A DNA stretch of 64,000 nucleotides from Alteromonas mediterranea DE (GCF_000020585.3 NC_011138.3:2435750-2499749); one strand, 5' to 3'; positions 41,176-51,245 are shown, numbered from the stretch's first letter. Notes: generated by a model not told the origin, from the letters alone. Program-made: numbers and translations.

Positions 41176-43341
41176 ATGTCAAAAGTAAGTGTATTTTGTA
41201 TTTCTGCCGCGTTGCTCGGCACGGCAATGCAGGTAGATGCTAAGGAAGGCATGTTCACGCCAGAGCAACTCCCTTCAATTGCTGGCGATTTAAAAGAAAC
41301 CGGTTTGGAAATTCCTGCAAGTAGTATTAACAACTTAACCGCGTTTCCAATGGGCGCTATTGTGTCGCTTGGTGGTTGTTCAGCATCGTTTGTGTCTGAC
41401 AAAGGCTTAGCGGTAACCAATCACCACTGTGCCCGCGGTTCAGTGCAGTACAACAGCACACCAGAAAACAACTACTTAAAAGATGGCTTCTTAGCAAAAG
41501 AAATTGGCGACGAACTGCCAGCAGCACCAGGCACTCGCATGTTTGTTACGGTGGATTTTTCTGACGTAACCGACAAAGTTGTTGGCGGTATCAATGATGA
41601 CGTTCAAGGGCGCGAGCGCTACGACCTTATCGAAGCAAACCGTAAAGCGCTAATTGCAGAATGTGAGTCAGAAGCAGGCTTTCGCTGCTCTGTTCCGTCA
41701 TTCTTCCAAGGCCTTGAATACAAGCTTATTAAGCAAATGGAAATCCGTGACGTGCGTATTGCTTATGCGCCCGCTGATTCTATCGGTAAATACGGCGGCG
41801 ATGTAGATAACTGGATGTGGCCTCGCCACACCGGTGATTTCTCTTTCTATCGCGCTTACGTAGGTAAAGACGGTAAACCCGCTGATTACAGTGAAGACAA
41901 CGTGCCGTTTGAACCTGATCACTTCCTTAAAGTTTCGGCAGCGGGCCTTGAAGACGGCGACTTTGTAATGGCGGCGGGTTACCCTGGCTCAACGAATCGC
42001 TATGCGCGTTTGTCGCAAGTTTCGTACATGTTTGACTGGTTATACCCTACCTACCTTGAACTGGTAGACGAATGGATTAAAACCATTGAAACCTCGTCAG
42101 AAGAAGGTAGCGATGCTCGTATTAAATATGAAGCAACACTTGCAGGCTTGAATAACTTTCATAAAAACACGTTAGGTCAGCTTTCTGGCGCTAAGCGTGT
42201 TGGGCTTGTTCCTCGCCGCGCCGAGCGTGAAGAGCAACTGGCAGCATGGCTTGATAAAAATGGTAAGAGTGAACTAAAACAAGCCCTGGCCGATCTTGAT
42301 GCGGTTAGCGCAGAACAAATGCAGATGAACAAGCAAAACTTCTGGTACAACAACCTAGGTCGTGCACAACTGTTGTCATCCGCGCAAACCTTATATCGCA
42401 ACGCAATTGAAAGGGAAAAGCCAGATGCAGAGCGTGAACGTGGGTATCAAGAGCGCGATCAAATTCGTCTTAAAGAAAGCGCAGAGCGCATAGAGCGCCG
42501 CTTCGACGCTGTGGTAGATCAAGCTGTGTGGCAAAAAATGATCAGCATGTACCTAGAGCAGCCTGAAGAAAACCGTGTTGCGGCTTTCGATAAAGCAGTA
42601 GGCATTGACGGTAGTACTGACAGCAAAACGCTTCATAATAAGTTAAAAGCGTTTTATGACAACACGTCACTGAACAATACTGAAGAGCGTTTGAAGTGGT
42701 TAACCGCAAGCCGCGAAGCGTTTGAGAAGAGCAACGACCCATTCATCAAACTAGCAGTTGCATTATTCGATACTGAAATGGCTATTGAAGATAAAAGTAA
42801 AACGCTTAGCGGTAAAGCTGCTGCACTTCGCCCTAAATACATGAGCGCGATTATCGAATGGCAAAAATCTTTGGGCAGCCTCGCTTACCCAGATGCAAAC
42901 AGCACGCTTCGAGTAACTTACGGTAACGTGATGGGCGGTTCGCCAAAAGATGGCCTCATTTACGAACCCTTTACCCGTCTTGAAGGCATTACTGAAAAAG
43001 ATACCGGCGAAACACCGTTTGATTCACCGAAAAAGCAGCTTGAGCTTATTAAAGACAAGCAGTACGGTCCGTACAAACTTGAAGACATCAATAGCGTACC
43101 GGTAAACTTCCTAACGGACTTAGATTCTACAGGCGGTAACTCAGGCTCTGCAACGCTTAATGCAAAAGCAGAACTAATCGGTTTGTTGTTTGACGGTACG
43201 TTTGAAAGCGTTAACTCAGATTGGGACTTTGATCCGAAAACAACCCGCACCATTCATGTAGACACGCGCTACATGCTATGGGTAATGGAGTACGTTGACG
43301 GTGCAACAAACCTGATCGAAGAAATGACCATCGTAAAATAA
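41176..43341 (+). CDS. S46 family dipeptidyl-peptidase (DPP7/DPP11 type)
   Basis: A 721-residue exported serine exopeptidase that removes dipeptides in the periplasm. The signal peptide is SVFCISAALLGTAMQVDA. The catalytic His is in LAVTNHHCARGS, the Asp in KYGGDVDNWMWPRHTGD and the Ser in STGGNSGSATLNAKAEL. The segment LLFDGTFESVNSDWDFD, at the substrate pocket, has Gly after FD, which I think favours DPP7-like hydrophobic preference over DPP11's Asp/Glu preference (FDR). This specificity point is from memory and is the weakest part. AAGGAA precedes the ATG. Confidence 0.92.
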   Translation: MSKVSVFCISAALLGTAMQVDAKEGMFTPEQLPSIAGDLKETGLEIPASSINNLTAFPMGAIVSLGGCSASFVSDKGLAVTNHHCARGSVQYNSTPENNYLKDGFLAKEIGDELPAAPGTRMFVTVDFSDVTDKVVGGINDDVQGRERYDLIEANRKALIAECESEAGFRCSVPSFFQGLEYKLIKQMEIRDVRIAYAPADSIGKYGGDVDNWMWPRHTGDFSFYRAYVGKDGKPADYSEDNVPFEPDHFLKVSAAGLEDGDFVMAAGYPGSTNRYARLSQVSYMFDWLYPTYLELVDEWIKTIETSSEEGSDARIKYEATLAGLNNFHKNTLGQLSGAKRVGLVPRRAEREEQLAAWLDKNGKSELKQALADLDAVSAEQMQMNKQNFWYNNLGRAQLLSSAQTLYRNAIEREKPDAERERGYQERDQIRLKESAERIERRFDAVVDQAVWQKMISMYLEQPEENRVAAFDKAVGIDGSTDSKTLHNKLKAFYDNTSLNNTEERLKWLTASREAFEKSNDPFIKLAVALFDTEMAIEDKSKTLSGKAAALRPKYMSAIIEWQKSLGSLAYPDANSTLRVTYGNVMGGSPKDGLIYEPFTRLEGITEKDTGETPFDSPKKQLELIKDKQYGPYKLEDINSVPVNFLTDLDSTGGNSGSATLNAKAELIGLLFDGTFESVNSDWDFDPKTTRTIHVDTRYMLWVMEYVDGATNLIEEMTIVK

Positions 43342-43353
43342 TTACTAAAACCA

Positions 43354-43431
43354 AATGGAGTCAGAGTACATTTTTGTCAATGTAAAAGTACTCTGACCCC
43401 ATCATTAGAGGCGAAATGTACTCTGACCCCA
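43354..43431 (+). repeat. GGAGTCAGAGTACATTT-type repeat cluster
   Basis: ATGGAGTCAGAGTACATTTT pairs with AAAAGTACTCTGACCCCAT to make a hairpin (43354-43402), and a third partial copy AAATGTACTCTGACCCC follows (43414-43430). The motif GGGGTCAGAGTACATTT is a familiar dispersed repeat in Alteromonadales and other gammaproteobacteria and may be REP-like. Confidence 0.75.
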
Positions 43432-43436
43432 TTATT

Positions 43437-43895
43437 TTATTTGAGGGCGCGGAGGCCTTGGGTTAGGAGGCGGTCTAGCGCATTGGCGAAGTTTTGCTTG
43501 TCGCGCTGGGAGAACGCCTTTGGACCGCCAGTGTGTTCGCCACTTGAACGCATGGTGTCCATGAAGTCTCGCATACCCAGTATTTGCTTAATTGACGACT
43601 TGTCGTATTCCTCACCACGGTTGTTTAACGCAAGCGCATTTTTCCCTAGTACATCAGCAGCTAAAGGAATGTCGTTGGTGATGACTAAATCCCCCGCCTC
43701 GCACTTCTCTACAATGTAATCGTCAGCTGCATCGAAGCCAGAAGGCACCTGTGTAAGGGTTATGTGCTTGTCTGGTGGAACAGACATAGAATGGTTAGCC
43801 ACCAAAGATAAAGGCAGCTTGGTACGCCTAGCTGCCTTAAAAAGTATATCTTTGATCACTGCAGGGCACGCATCGGCGTCAACCCATATATGCAT
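43437..43895 (-). CDS. YaiI/YqxD family protein (DUF188)
   Basis: A 152-residue cytosolic protein of the DUF188 family. The start [24 protein letters not shown] is diagnostic, and [29 protein letters not shown] is the second conserved block. SGGPKAF-type [22 protein letters not shown] ends it. The Asp-rich motif suggests a PIN/NYN-like nuclease relation, but activity is unknown. Gene ends 6 bp from the repeat cluster. Confidence 0.92.
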   Translation of the reverse strand: MHIWVDADACPAVIKDILFKAARRTKLPLSLVANHSMSVPPDKHITLTQVPSGFDAADDYIVEKCEAGDLVITNDIPLAADVLGKNALALNNRGEEYDKSSIKQILGMRDFMDTMRSSGEHTGGPKAFSQRDKQNFANALDRLLTQGLRALK

Positions 43896-43920
43896 GGTCG
43901 TATCTCGTAATTATCTCTAT

Positions 43921-44682
43921 TTACGCTAGCATACCACCATCTACAACCACTGTCGTGCCCGTGGTATAGCTTGATGCATCTGATACTAAATACAACACCG
44001 TGCCCGCCATTTCATCTGGATCGGCTACGCGGCCCAGCGGAATTACTTTAAGCGCATGCTTAAGTATTTGTTCATTGGTAGTAAGCGCAGATGCAAATTT
44101 GGTGTCAGTTAAACCAGGTAATAAGGCATTCACTCGAATATTTAGGCTACCGCACTCTTTTGCAAACGACTTAGTCATGCTGATAACCGCAGCTTTGGTG
44201 ATTGAATAAATACCCTGCATATCGCCCGGTGTTACACCATTTACTGAAGCGGTATTGAGTATGACGCCACCGCCCTGCTCTTTCATCATTTTACCCGCTT
44301 CAATCGACATGAAGAAGTAGCCGCGAATATTTACATCTACTGTTTTATTGTAGGCACCAAGGTCGGTATCCAGAATATGACCAAAGTACGGATTTGCCGC
44401 AGCGTTATTCACAAGAATGTCCAATTTACCGAAATCTCGTTTAATCGCATCAAACGCTTCGGTAATTTGCTCCATCTCACCCACGTGACAAGCCAATGCC
44501 GTTGCTTTGCCGCCCGCATCGCGAATTGAAGAAGCAACCGCCTCACAACCGTCTATTTTACGGCTAGATACAATAACGTGCGCGCCGTACTGAGCAAGTA
44601 AACGCGCAATAGATTCACCAATACCGCGACTAGCGCCAGTAACTAGTGCCACTTTTCCTGTTAAATCGAACAAGTCTTTCAT
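43921..44682 (-). CDS. SDR family oxidoreductase
   Basis: A 253-residue classical short-chain dehydrogenase: TGASRGIGESIARLLA cofactor site, NNAAANPYFG, catalytic Ser in LNTASVNGV, YSITKAAVISM (Tyr and Lys), and C-terminal ASSYTTGTTVVVDGGMLA. It probably reduces or oxidises a 3-hydroxyacyl or alcohol intermediate with NAD(P). It lies in a run with another SDR and an acyl-CoA dehydrogenase on the same strand, pointing to a catabolic operon, although gaps of 111-155 bp between the genes leave room for other promoters. Confidence 0.9.
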   Translation of the reverse strand: MKDLFDLTGKVALVTGASRGIGESIARLLAQYGAHVIVSSRKIDGCEAVASSIRDAGGKATALACHVGEMEQITEAFDAIKRDFGKLDILVNNAAANPYFGHILDTDLGAYNKTVDVNIRGYFFMSIEAGKMMKEQGGGVILNTASVNGVTPGDMQGIYSITKAAVISMTKSFAKECGSLNIRVNALLPGLTDTKFASALTTNEQILKHALKVIPLGRVADPDEMAGTVLYLVSDASSYTTGTTVVVDGGMLA

Positions 44683-44837
44683 TAAATATTCCTTCTCTTG
44701 CTGTTTTCGAGCAAACTATGCAGATTGTGATTTATTCTCTTCTTGCATAGTTTCGTAATCGTTTTTAAGGCTTATATAGATAAGGTACACAACCTTTTAT
44801 ATCGCCCCTACGCTTAGTGATAGCGCCATAGTGAAGC

Positions 44838-45605
44838 TTATGCCAGCATGCCCCCATCCAATACAACTGACTGGCCCGTCATAAACGATGATTCATCGCT
44901 ACATAACCAGGCAATCGCATTTGCAATTTCTTCTGGCTTACCTAGCCGCTTCATCGGGTTTGCGCCAATCAGACCTTTTTGACCACGCTCATCGAGTTTT
45001 GACAGCACACCCTGCACCATAGGGGTATCTACAAAACTGGGGCAAACAGCGTTAATGCGAATATTGGCACGCGCATATTCTACTGCCGCTGATTTGGTTA
45101 ACCCAATGACACCGTGTTTTGATGCACTGTACGCGCTGATCATAGGCGCAGAGCGAAGCCCAGCAACGGAAGCGATATTAATGATGTGTCCACCACCTGT
45201 TGCTGTCATATGCTTCAACGCATTTTTCATGCAGTACCATACCCCCGCTAAATTCACCTGAATATTTTTCATAAACATAGCGTCATCGACTTCGGTAAGC
45301 GGTGATGGAAAATGATCGATACCCGCATTATTGATGATCACGTCTATTTTATCGGTGCGAGATAACGCCGTATCGAACATGGCCTTAACCTGGCTAGGTT
45401 CAGTAACATCTACCGCTACGGCGTACGCCTTACCACCAGCCTGTTCAATTTCGCTTGCCAACGATTTCGCGTTGTCTTCATTTAAATCGGCAATACCCAC
45501 TAAGGCCCCACGAGCACTTAAAACCCGGGCAGAAGCAGCCCCTATACCAGAGCCACCACCGGTGATAAGAATATGTTTACCTTCAACATTTGCAGCTACG
45601 TTCAT
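44838..45605 (-). CDS. SDR family oxidoreductase
   Basis: A 255-residue short-chain dehydrogenase with TGGGSGIGAASARVL, NNAGIDHFPSPL, catalytic Ser in NIASVAGLRS, YSASKHGVIGLTK and FMTGQSVVLDGGMLA. ADLNEDNAKSLA indicates an Asp that favours NAD over NADP. It resembles hydroxyacyl-CoA or cyclic-alcohol dehydrogenases. GGAG lies 9 bp from the ATG. It is the middle gene of the catabolic run. Confidence 0.9.
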   Translation of the reverse strand: MNVAANVEGKHILITGGGSGIGAASARVLSARGALVGIADLNEDNAKSLASEIEQAGGKAYAVAVDVTEPSQVKAMFDTALSRTDKIDVIINNAGIDHFPSPLTEVDDAMFMKNIQVNLAGVWYCMKNALKHMTATGGGHIINIASVAGLRSAPMISAYSASKHGVIGLTKSAAVEYARANIRINAVCPSFVDTPMVQGVLSKLDERGQKGLIGANPMKRLGKPEEIANAIAWLCSDESSFMTGQSVVLDGGMLA

Positions 45606-45716
45606 ATAATGAACTCCAAAAAATGTACTTCAATTCAATGATTGGCTGAACAAGCATGAATGTAATGCTTGCCGCCTGATGCTATAGCATCATTCCCTTT
45701 TAAGGCTTATCTCAAT

Positions 45717-47519
45717 TTAGAAATAGCTCGCTTTAACGTTATTACATGTGGCGTCTTGTGACGTGAGTACTTCGATGTCGCGACTAACCAGCGGCAGTTC
45801 CCAATTTAAAAAATACTCGGCGGCTGCTAACTTGCCTTCGTAGAAGTCAACGTCTTGTTCGTCTGCCCCTTTCGCGAGTGCTTGTTCGGCAACATTCGCT
45901 TGGCGCAGCCAAATCCAGCTCACTACACAACTTGAGAATATATTTAAAAAGCAGCTTGCGTTAGTAAGCAATACCGGTTGTTTGTCTGAACGCAAATCGG
46001 TGGCAGCTTGTTGAATAAGTGCCCCTAGCTTGTCTAGGTAAGGCTTTAGCTTAGCGGCAAGTGTCTGTGCACGTGGCGTTTCTGCACGCTTCATGTCGCC
46101 CGTTACACGAGAAAGCAACGCCTCTAGCCCCTTACCGTCGTGTTGCCACAATTTTCGACCAAGCAGGTCAAGTGCTTGAATACCATTAGTCCCCTCGTGA
46201 ATGGGGTTTAAGCGGTTGTCACGCCAGCATTGCTCAACAGGGTATTCACGGGTATAACCCGCGCCCCCCAAAATCTGAATAGCTAAGTCATTCGCTTTAG
46301 GACCAAACTCTGATGGCCAGGCTTTAAACACCGGCGTTAATAGGTCTAACAGCTGGGAAAGCTCGGTACGCTTTTCACTATCCGTCTCGGTTTCCATTTT
46401 GTCTATCAGCATGCTGCCATACAGGCAAAGCGACATACCACCTTCACAGTAGGCTTTTTGCGCGAGTAACATTCGGCGCACGTCGCCATGATTGATAATA
46501 GGTGACGGGTCATCTTCTGGCGCTAAGTTAGGAGCAGCACGGCCTTGGGTGCGATCTTTTGCGTATTCCAATGAATAGCGGTACCCGCGATACCCTATCA
46601 TGGCAGCACCGTAGCCCACGCCAATACGCGCTTCGTTCATCATCATGAACATATAACGCAAACCTTGATGAGGCTCGCCAATAAGATAGCCGTGGCAATC
46701 ACCGTTTTCGCCAAACGTAAGTGCCGTAGATGTAGTACCGCGGTAGCCCATTTTGTGAATAAGGCCCGCAAGGGTAACATCATTGCGCACATCTGGATTT
46801 CCGTCTGCATCTAAACGGTATTTAGGTACAGCGAAAAGTGAAATACCTTTCACGCCTGCAGGACCACCTGGTATCTTCGCCAGCACCAAATGCACGATAT
46901 TGTCAGATAGCTCATGCTCACCGCCTGAAATATAAATCTTGCTACCTTTGATGCGGTAAGTACCGTCATCTTGCGGTTTGGCTGAAGTGCGGATATCAGC
47001 AAGTGAAGAACCCGCGTGAGGCTCTGTCAATGCCATGGTTCCTGTGAAGTCACCTGTAAGCATCTTTGGCAGGAACGCATTTTTGATATCGCTAGAAGCA
47101 AAATGCTTAATGACGTTTGCAGCCGCTGCGGTTAGAAACGGATAAGCTGTAGATGATGGGTTAGCCGCTAAAAAGAAACCCGCACAGGCATTCATTACCG
47201 TAACGGGTAGCTGCATGCCGCCGTCTTCAAAATCAAAGTGACCGGCAATGAAACCAGATTCACGGTACGTATCAAACGCGACTTTAACCTCATCGATCAT
47301 CGAAACCTTTGAACCATCAAACGTAGGCTCATTTTTATCAGCCACCGCATTGTGAGGAAGAAATAGCTCTTCAGCCATTTTCTCAGCCATATCAATAACA
47401 GCGTTGAATGTTTCTACGTTATGTTCTTCAAAGCGTGATTTTTCGCAGAGCGATGCGGTATTTAATACCTCATAAAGTTGGAATTGCATTTCACGGCGAG
47501 GAATGAGTTGATCGGCCAT
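45717..47519 (-). CDS. Acyl-CoA dehydrogenase with C-terminal extension
   Basis: A 600-residue FAD-dependent acyl-CoA dehydrogenase of the long-form group (residues about 470-600 form the extra C-terminal domain). TGTMALTEPHAGSSLADIRTSAKP, ISGGEHELSDNIVHLVLAKI and the base-region EGTNGIQALDLLGRKL are visible. It oxidises an acyl-CoA and passes electrons to ETF (etfBA at 59-61 kb). I chose the ATG at 47519 because AAGGAC precedes it; a longer frame overlaps the divergent gene's leader. Substrate unknown; two SDRs downstream and a TonB receptor suggest a lipid-like or hydrophobic compound. Confidence 0.92.
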   Translation of the reverse strand: MADQLIPRREMQFQLYEVLNTASLCEKSRFEEHNVETFNAVIDMAEKMAEELFLPHNAVADKNEPTFDGSKVSMIDEVKVAFDTYRESGFIAGHFDFEDGGMQLPVTVMNACAGFFLAANPSSTAYPFLTAAAANVIKHFASSDIKNAFLPKMLTGDFTGTMALTEPHAGSSLADIRTSAKPQDDGTYRIKGSKIYISGGEHELSDNIVHLVLAKIPGGPAGVKGISLFAVPKYRLDADGNPDVRNDVTLAGLIHKMGYRGTTSTALTFGENGDCHGYLIGEPHQGLRYMFMMMNEARIGVGYGAAMIGYRGYRYSLEYAKDRTQGRAAPNLAPEDDPSPIINHGDVRRMLLAQKAYCEGGMSLCLYGSMLIDKMETETDSEKRTELSQLLDLLTPVFKAWPSEFGPKANDLAIQILGGAGYTREYPVEQCWRDNRLNPIHEGTNGIQALDLLGRKLWQHDGKGLEALLSRVTGDMKRAETPRAQTLAAKLKPYLDKLGALIQQAATDLRSDKQPVLLTNASCFLNIFSSCVVSWIWLRQANVAEQALAKGADEQDVDFYEGKLAAAEYFLNWELPLVSRDIEVLTSQDATCNNVKASYF

Positions 47520-47554
47520 GGTGTTTTGTCCTTCACGAATACTTGTTAACACAT

Positions 47555-47598
47555 TGTGTCATATTCGTTATCATGCCATTATTGTCAATAATGACACA
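47555..47598 (+). promoter_or_regulatory. Overlapping dyads between the acyl-CoA dehydrogenase and its GlxA-type regulator
   Basis: A perfect 15-bp palindrome ATTATTGTCAATAAT (47578-47592) is overlapped by the wider inverted repeat TGTGTCAT (47555-47562) / ATGACACA (47591-47598). In a 142-bp divergent gap this is a natural operator for the adjacent AraC-type regulator. Confidence 0.6.
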
Positions 47599-47661
47599 AT
47601 AATGGTGAATACCGCCAACAATAACTCAGCCTTATTTTTTAAAATAACTCTAATTACTTTT

Positions 47662-48651
47662 ATGAATAGCACCAAGTTCACTGTTACCGTATTAGGCTTC
47701 GACCAAGCCCTTGCCTCAGCCATCACTGGCGCGCTTGATGTCTTCGCTTTTGCTGGCATCAGTTGGCAGCGTATTCACAAACTTTCCCCTTCTCCACAGT
47801 TTAGGGTGCAGTTGGCAAGCCACCACGGCCAGCCTTTTATGTGTTCGAACCAAATCATGTTACAACCCAACATCGCCATTGAGGATGTATCACACACCGA
47901 TATCCTTCTTATTCCCACTATTGGCGGGAATATCGACGAAGTACTGAGAGATACACAGCCTCTACTCGTACATATAAAACGTTTGCAAAAAGTAGGCGCT
48001 GACATTGCGGCGAACTGCACAGGAACATTTTTACTCGCCCAGACAGGTCTTTTAACGAACAAAACCGCAACTACTCACTGGGGCTACGCTGACAAGTTCA
48101 AATCTATGTACCCGAACGTTAATTTACAGCCAGACAAAATGGTAACGGAAGACAATGCGGTTTATTGTGCAGGGGGTGGGATGGCATGGATAGACTTATC
48201 CACGCAATTAATTGAACGTTACTGCGGGCACCAAATTGCAAGTGATACCGCTAAATCACATGTGCTAGATGTGTCTAGAACAAGCCAAACGATTTACGCG
48301 AGCAGCAGGCAGCGCCGGCTTCATGCTGACAAAGACATCATGGAAATTCAGTCGTATTTAGAGAAAAACATGCGCAGCAAAACCACGCTTGCAGAATTAG
48401 CCAAGAAACACAATATGACTGAGCGCACAATGATCCGCCGATTCAAAAACGCCTGTGATATTACACCTGGTCAGTACTTACAAGCACTACGTATTGAACA
48501 AGCTCGCAAACTGTTAGAAACATCTACTATGCCGCTAGAAAACTTAATAAACGCTGTAGGTTACGAAGATTTAAGTTCCTTCACTCGCTTGTTTAAGAAG
48601 ACGACGGGGCTCTCTCCGTCACAATACCGCATAAAATTTAACCGCAGCTAA
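47662..48651 (+). CDS. GlxA family transcriptional regulator (DJ-1/PfpI plus AraC HTH)
   Basis: A 329-residue regulator. The first ~190 residues form a DJ-1/PfpI-like sensor domain (LLIPTIGGNID, ANCTGTFLLAQTGLL with a Cys at the nucleophile elbow). The last ~100 are an AraC-type double helix-turn-helix (TLAELAKKHNMTERTMIRRFKNACDITPGQYL and LENLINAVGYEDLSSFTRLFKKTTGLSPSQYR). I chose ATG 47662; the longer frame begins inside the divergent promoter. It probably activates the dehydrogenase/SDR operon and possibly the TonB receptor downstream. The inducer is unknown. Confidence 0.9.
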   Translation: MNSTKFTVTVLGFDQALASAITGALDVFAFAGISWQRIHKLSPSPQFRVQLASHHGQPFMCSNQIMLQPNIAIEDVSHTDILLIPTIGGNIDEVLRDTQPLLVHIKRLQKVGADIAANCTGTFLLAQTGLLTNKTATTHWGYADKFKSMYPNVNLQPDKMVTEDNAVYCAGGGMAWIDLSTQLIERYCGHQIASDTAKSHVLDVSRTSQTIYASSRQRRLHADKDIMEIQSYLEKNMRSKTTLAELAKKHNMTERTMIRRFKNACDITPGQYLQALRIEQARKLLETSTMPLENLINAVGYEDLSSFTRLFKKTTGLSPSQYRIKFNRS

Positions 48652-48915
48652 TACAGGCTGTGTTTATGGCCTGATAACTGTGCACTAATAAAAACCATAG
48701 TTGTCTCTCATTGCTTTACCTCAGTGCAATAAATATTCATCGATATATTCACTGCTGCTAATGTTGTGCATTAAGGGGGCAAAAATTTGTAAAGTTGCAC
48801 AAATTTGAAGTTTTTATTGCAAACTTTGTGTAAAATGCAACGCCAAGCATAGATTGTTAATTTTTGTGCTAAAAACACTACAAAAGTATAATTTTAAAAT
48901 CATCTTGGTGGAAAC
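48652..48915 (+). promoter_or_regulatory. Promoter region of the TonB receptor with imperfect dyad
   Basis: The AT-rich 264-bp gap contains TTGCACAAA (48795-48803) and TTTGTGTAA (48825-48833), an inverted repeat with one mismatch in seven paired bases. TTGCAA (48817-48822) lies in the centre and TGCAA ends it. It may be a regulator site. Confidence 0.35.
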
Positions 48916-51192
48916 ATGAGAACACATAAAATCGCCACGCTAGCGTTAGCAGTTAGTGCAGCGTTCAGCTCTTCAGTTCTTGCACAAGAGGCCGCAACGA
49001 CAGAAAAAAAAGAAGCCTCACTTGAACAGATTACCGTTACTGCGCAAAAGCGTACACAATCAATTCAAGAAGTACCAATTTCTGTTGCGACATTAAGCGG
49101 AGAAAAATTCGAAAGCCTATTCTCAGGCGGTGAAGACATTCTAGCACTTGCAGTTCGTGTTCCGGGCCTTTACGCCGAATCATCAAATGGTCGTGTAGCA
49201 CCACGCTTTTATATTCGTGGTCTTGGAAACACCGACTTCGACCTTGCCGCTTCTCAACCTGTTTCTATTATTATGGACGAAGTGGTAATGGAAAATGTTG
49301 TATTAAAAAGCTTCCCGCTTTTCGACGTACAGCAAGTAGAAGTACTTCGCGGTCCTCAAGGCACGCTATTCGGCCGCAACACTACCGCGGGTATTATCAA
49401 GTTCGACACCGTTAAACCTACACAAGATTTAGAAGGCTACGCAAAAGCTGGCTTTGGTTCTTACGGCACAATGAATTTTGAAGGCGCAATCAGCGGCGGC
49501 TTAACAGATGAGCTTTCAGCACGTCTTTCTCTATTATCACAAGAACGTGATGACTACATCGACAACGCATTCACAGGCGAAAACGATGCAATTGGCGGAT
49601 ACGACGAAAAAGCGTATCGACTACAGCTTCTTTGGGAACCATCAGCAGACTTTTCTGCCCTACTAAACGTACATGGTCGCGAGCTTGAGGGCACAGCGTC
49701 TATTTTCCGTGCAAACGTATTCGATAAGGGTAGTAACGAGCTTAACGCTAACTACGATCGCGAAACGGTATATTATGATGGTGATCTTCAAGGCGACGGC
49801 ATCGATAATAACCCTCAAGAGTACGATGGTTTTGGTGCGTCACTAAAACTTGAGTACGACATGGATGAAGTAACATTTACGTCAATCTCTGCGCTTGAAA
49901 CAGCTGACGGTTCAAGCCTTGGTGATGTTGATGGTGGTTTCAACCTTGCTGACGGCACATCAGGACCAGGCTTCATTCCTTTCTCAGCGGTTACTCAAGA
50001 CAATCTTGACGATCTAGAGCAGTACACTCAGGAATTTAGACTTTCGAGCAACAGTCGTGATGCGCTGAACTGGCAAGTAGGTGCATTTTATTATGATGCC
50101 TCATTCAACGTAACCAGTATCGACGGTTACTTTGGCGCAACGACGGTTTTCCATGACAACCAAACATGGGCAGTATTTGGTCAAACGTCTTATCAAGTGA
50201 ATGAGAAATTAAACGTTACCGGTGGAATTCGCTATACACATGACTCTAAGAGCTTGGTTGTTGGCGATCAAAACGTTGACGGCTTCGCACTGGTTACTGG
50301 AGATGCGCTGATTCAAGATTATGACGACATTGATGTAGATGATGGTCAAACTAGCTTTGAATTGAGTGCTAACTACCGTGTGACAGACGATATGTCACTA
50401 TTTGCTCGCTATGCTAACGGTTTCCGAGCTCAAACGATTCAGGGTCGTGACGTTGCATTTGAAGGTGCACCTTCTGTAGCTGATGCAGAAACTATCAATT
50501 CGTTCGAAGTGGGTATTAAGTCTGATTTGTTCGACGACTCACTACGTCTTAACGCTGCAGCATTTTACTACACAGTGGATGATATGCAGTTCTCGGCGAT
50601 TGGTGGCGGCAACAACTTTACAGCACTTGTAAATGCTGACAAAGGCGAAGCGTATGGTTTTGAAGTAGACGCACAATGGCTCGCGACTGATGAGCTTACC
50701 TTCACTGCAGGCTACAGCTACAACCACACCGAAATTAAAGACGACACGCTGACCGTTTCACCATGTGGTACTAACCCTGTTTTTGGTTCTACAGGTAACT
50801 GTACAGTGACTGATCCTCGTCCAGACGGTTTTGTTGCTTCAATCGACGGTAACCCGTTCCCACAAGCACCAGAGTCAATCTTTAACTTTACTGCGCGTTA
50901 CACTATCCCCATGGGTGACGACGGTGAGTTCTTTGTGTTTACTGATTGGGCGTTCCAAGGTGAAACTAACATCTTCCTATACGAAGCTGTTGAATTTACT
51001 ACTGAAGACAACTTCGAAGGCGGTCTACGCATTGGTTACGAAAACTTTGCGCATAACTACACAGTAGCGCTATTTGGTCGTAACATCACTGACGAAGATA
51101 ACGTTAAAGGTGCTATCGACTTCAACAACCTAACGGGTATCGTAAACGAACCACGCGTTTGGGGTGTTGAGTTTAAGTACACGTATTACTAA
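48916..51192 (+). CDS. TonB-dependent outer membrane receptor
   Basis: A 758-residue outer membrane receptor. The signal peptide ends SSVLA-QEA. A TonB box-like segment (LEQITVTAQKR) precedes the plug (VPISVATLSGEKFE, VLRGPQGTLFGRNTTAGIIKFDTVKP). The remaining 600 residues form the beta-barrel, ending in VEFKYTYY with the aromatic C-terminus. The QKRTQSIQEVPISV type occurs in receptors for hydrophobic or complex organic substrates, not typical siderophores. Its location next to the GlxA regulator and acyl-CoA dehydrogenase operon suggests uptake of that pathway's substrate. No TonB or iron genes are nearby. Confidence 0.93.
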   Translation: MRTHKIATLALAVSAAFSSSVLAQEAATTEKKEASLEQITVTAQKRTQSIQEVPISVATLSGEKFESLFSGGEDILALAVRVPGLYAESSNGRVAPRFYIRGLGNTDFDLAASQPVSIIMDEVVMENVVLKSFPLFDVQQVEVLRGPQGTLFGRNTTAGIIKFDTVKPTQDLEGYAKAGFGSYGTMNFEGAISGGLTDELSARLSLLSQERDDYIDNAFTGENDAIGGYDEKAYRLQLLWEPSADFSALLNVHGRELEGTASIFRANVFDKGSNELNANYDRETVYYDGDLQGDGIDNNPQEYDGFGASLKLEYDMDEVTFTSISALETADGSSLGDVDGGFNLADGTSGPGFIPFSAVTQDNLDDLEQYTQEFRLSSNSRDALNWQVGAFYYDASFNVTSIDGYFGATTVFHDNQTWAVFGQTSYQVNEKLNVTGGIRYTHDSKSLVVGDQNVDGFALVTGDALIQDYDDIDVDDGQTSFELSANYRVTDDMSLFARYANGFRAQTIQGRDVAFEGAPSVADAETINSFEVGIKSDLFDDSLRLNAAAFYYTVDDMQFSAIGGGNNFTALVNADKGEAYGFEVDAQWLATDELTFTAGYSYNHTEIKDDTLTVSPCGTNPVFGSTGNCTVTDPRPDGFVASIDGNPFPQAPESIFNFTARYTIPMGDDGEFFVFTDWAFQGETNIFLYEAVEFTTEDNFEGGLRIGYENFAHNYTVALFGRNITDEDNVKGAIDFNNLTGIVNEPRVWGVEFKYTYY

Positions 51193-51245
51193 GCGAAGAT
51201 TAGTTAGCTACTTTCAATTTTTGTAGCTATTCAATTATTTAGTAT

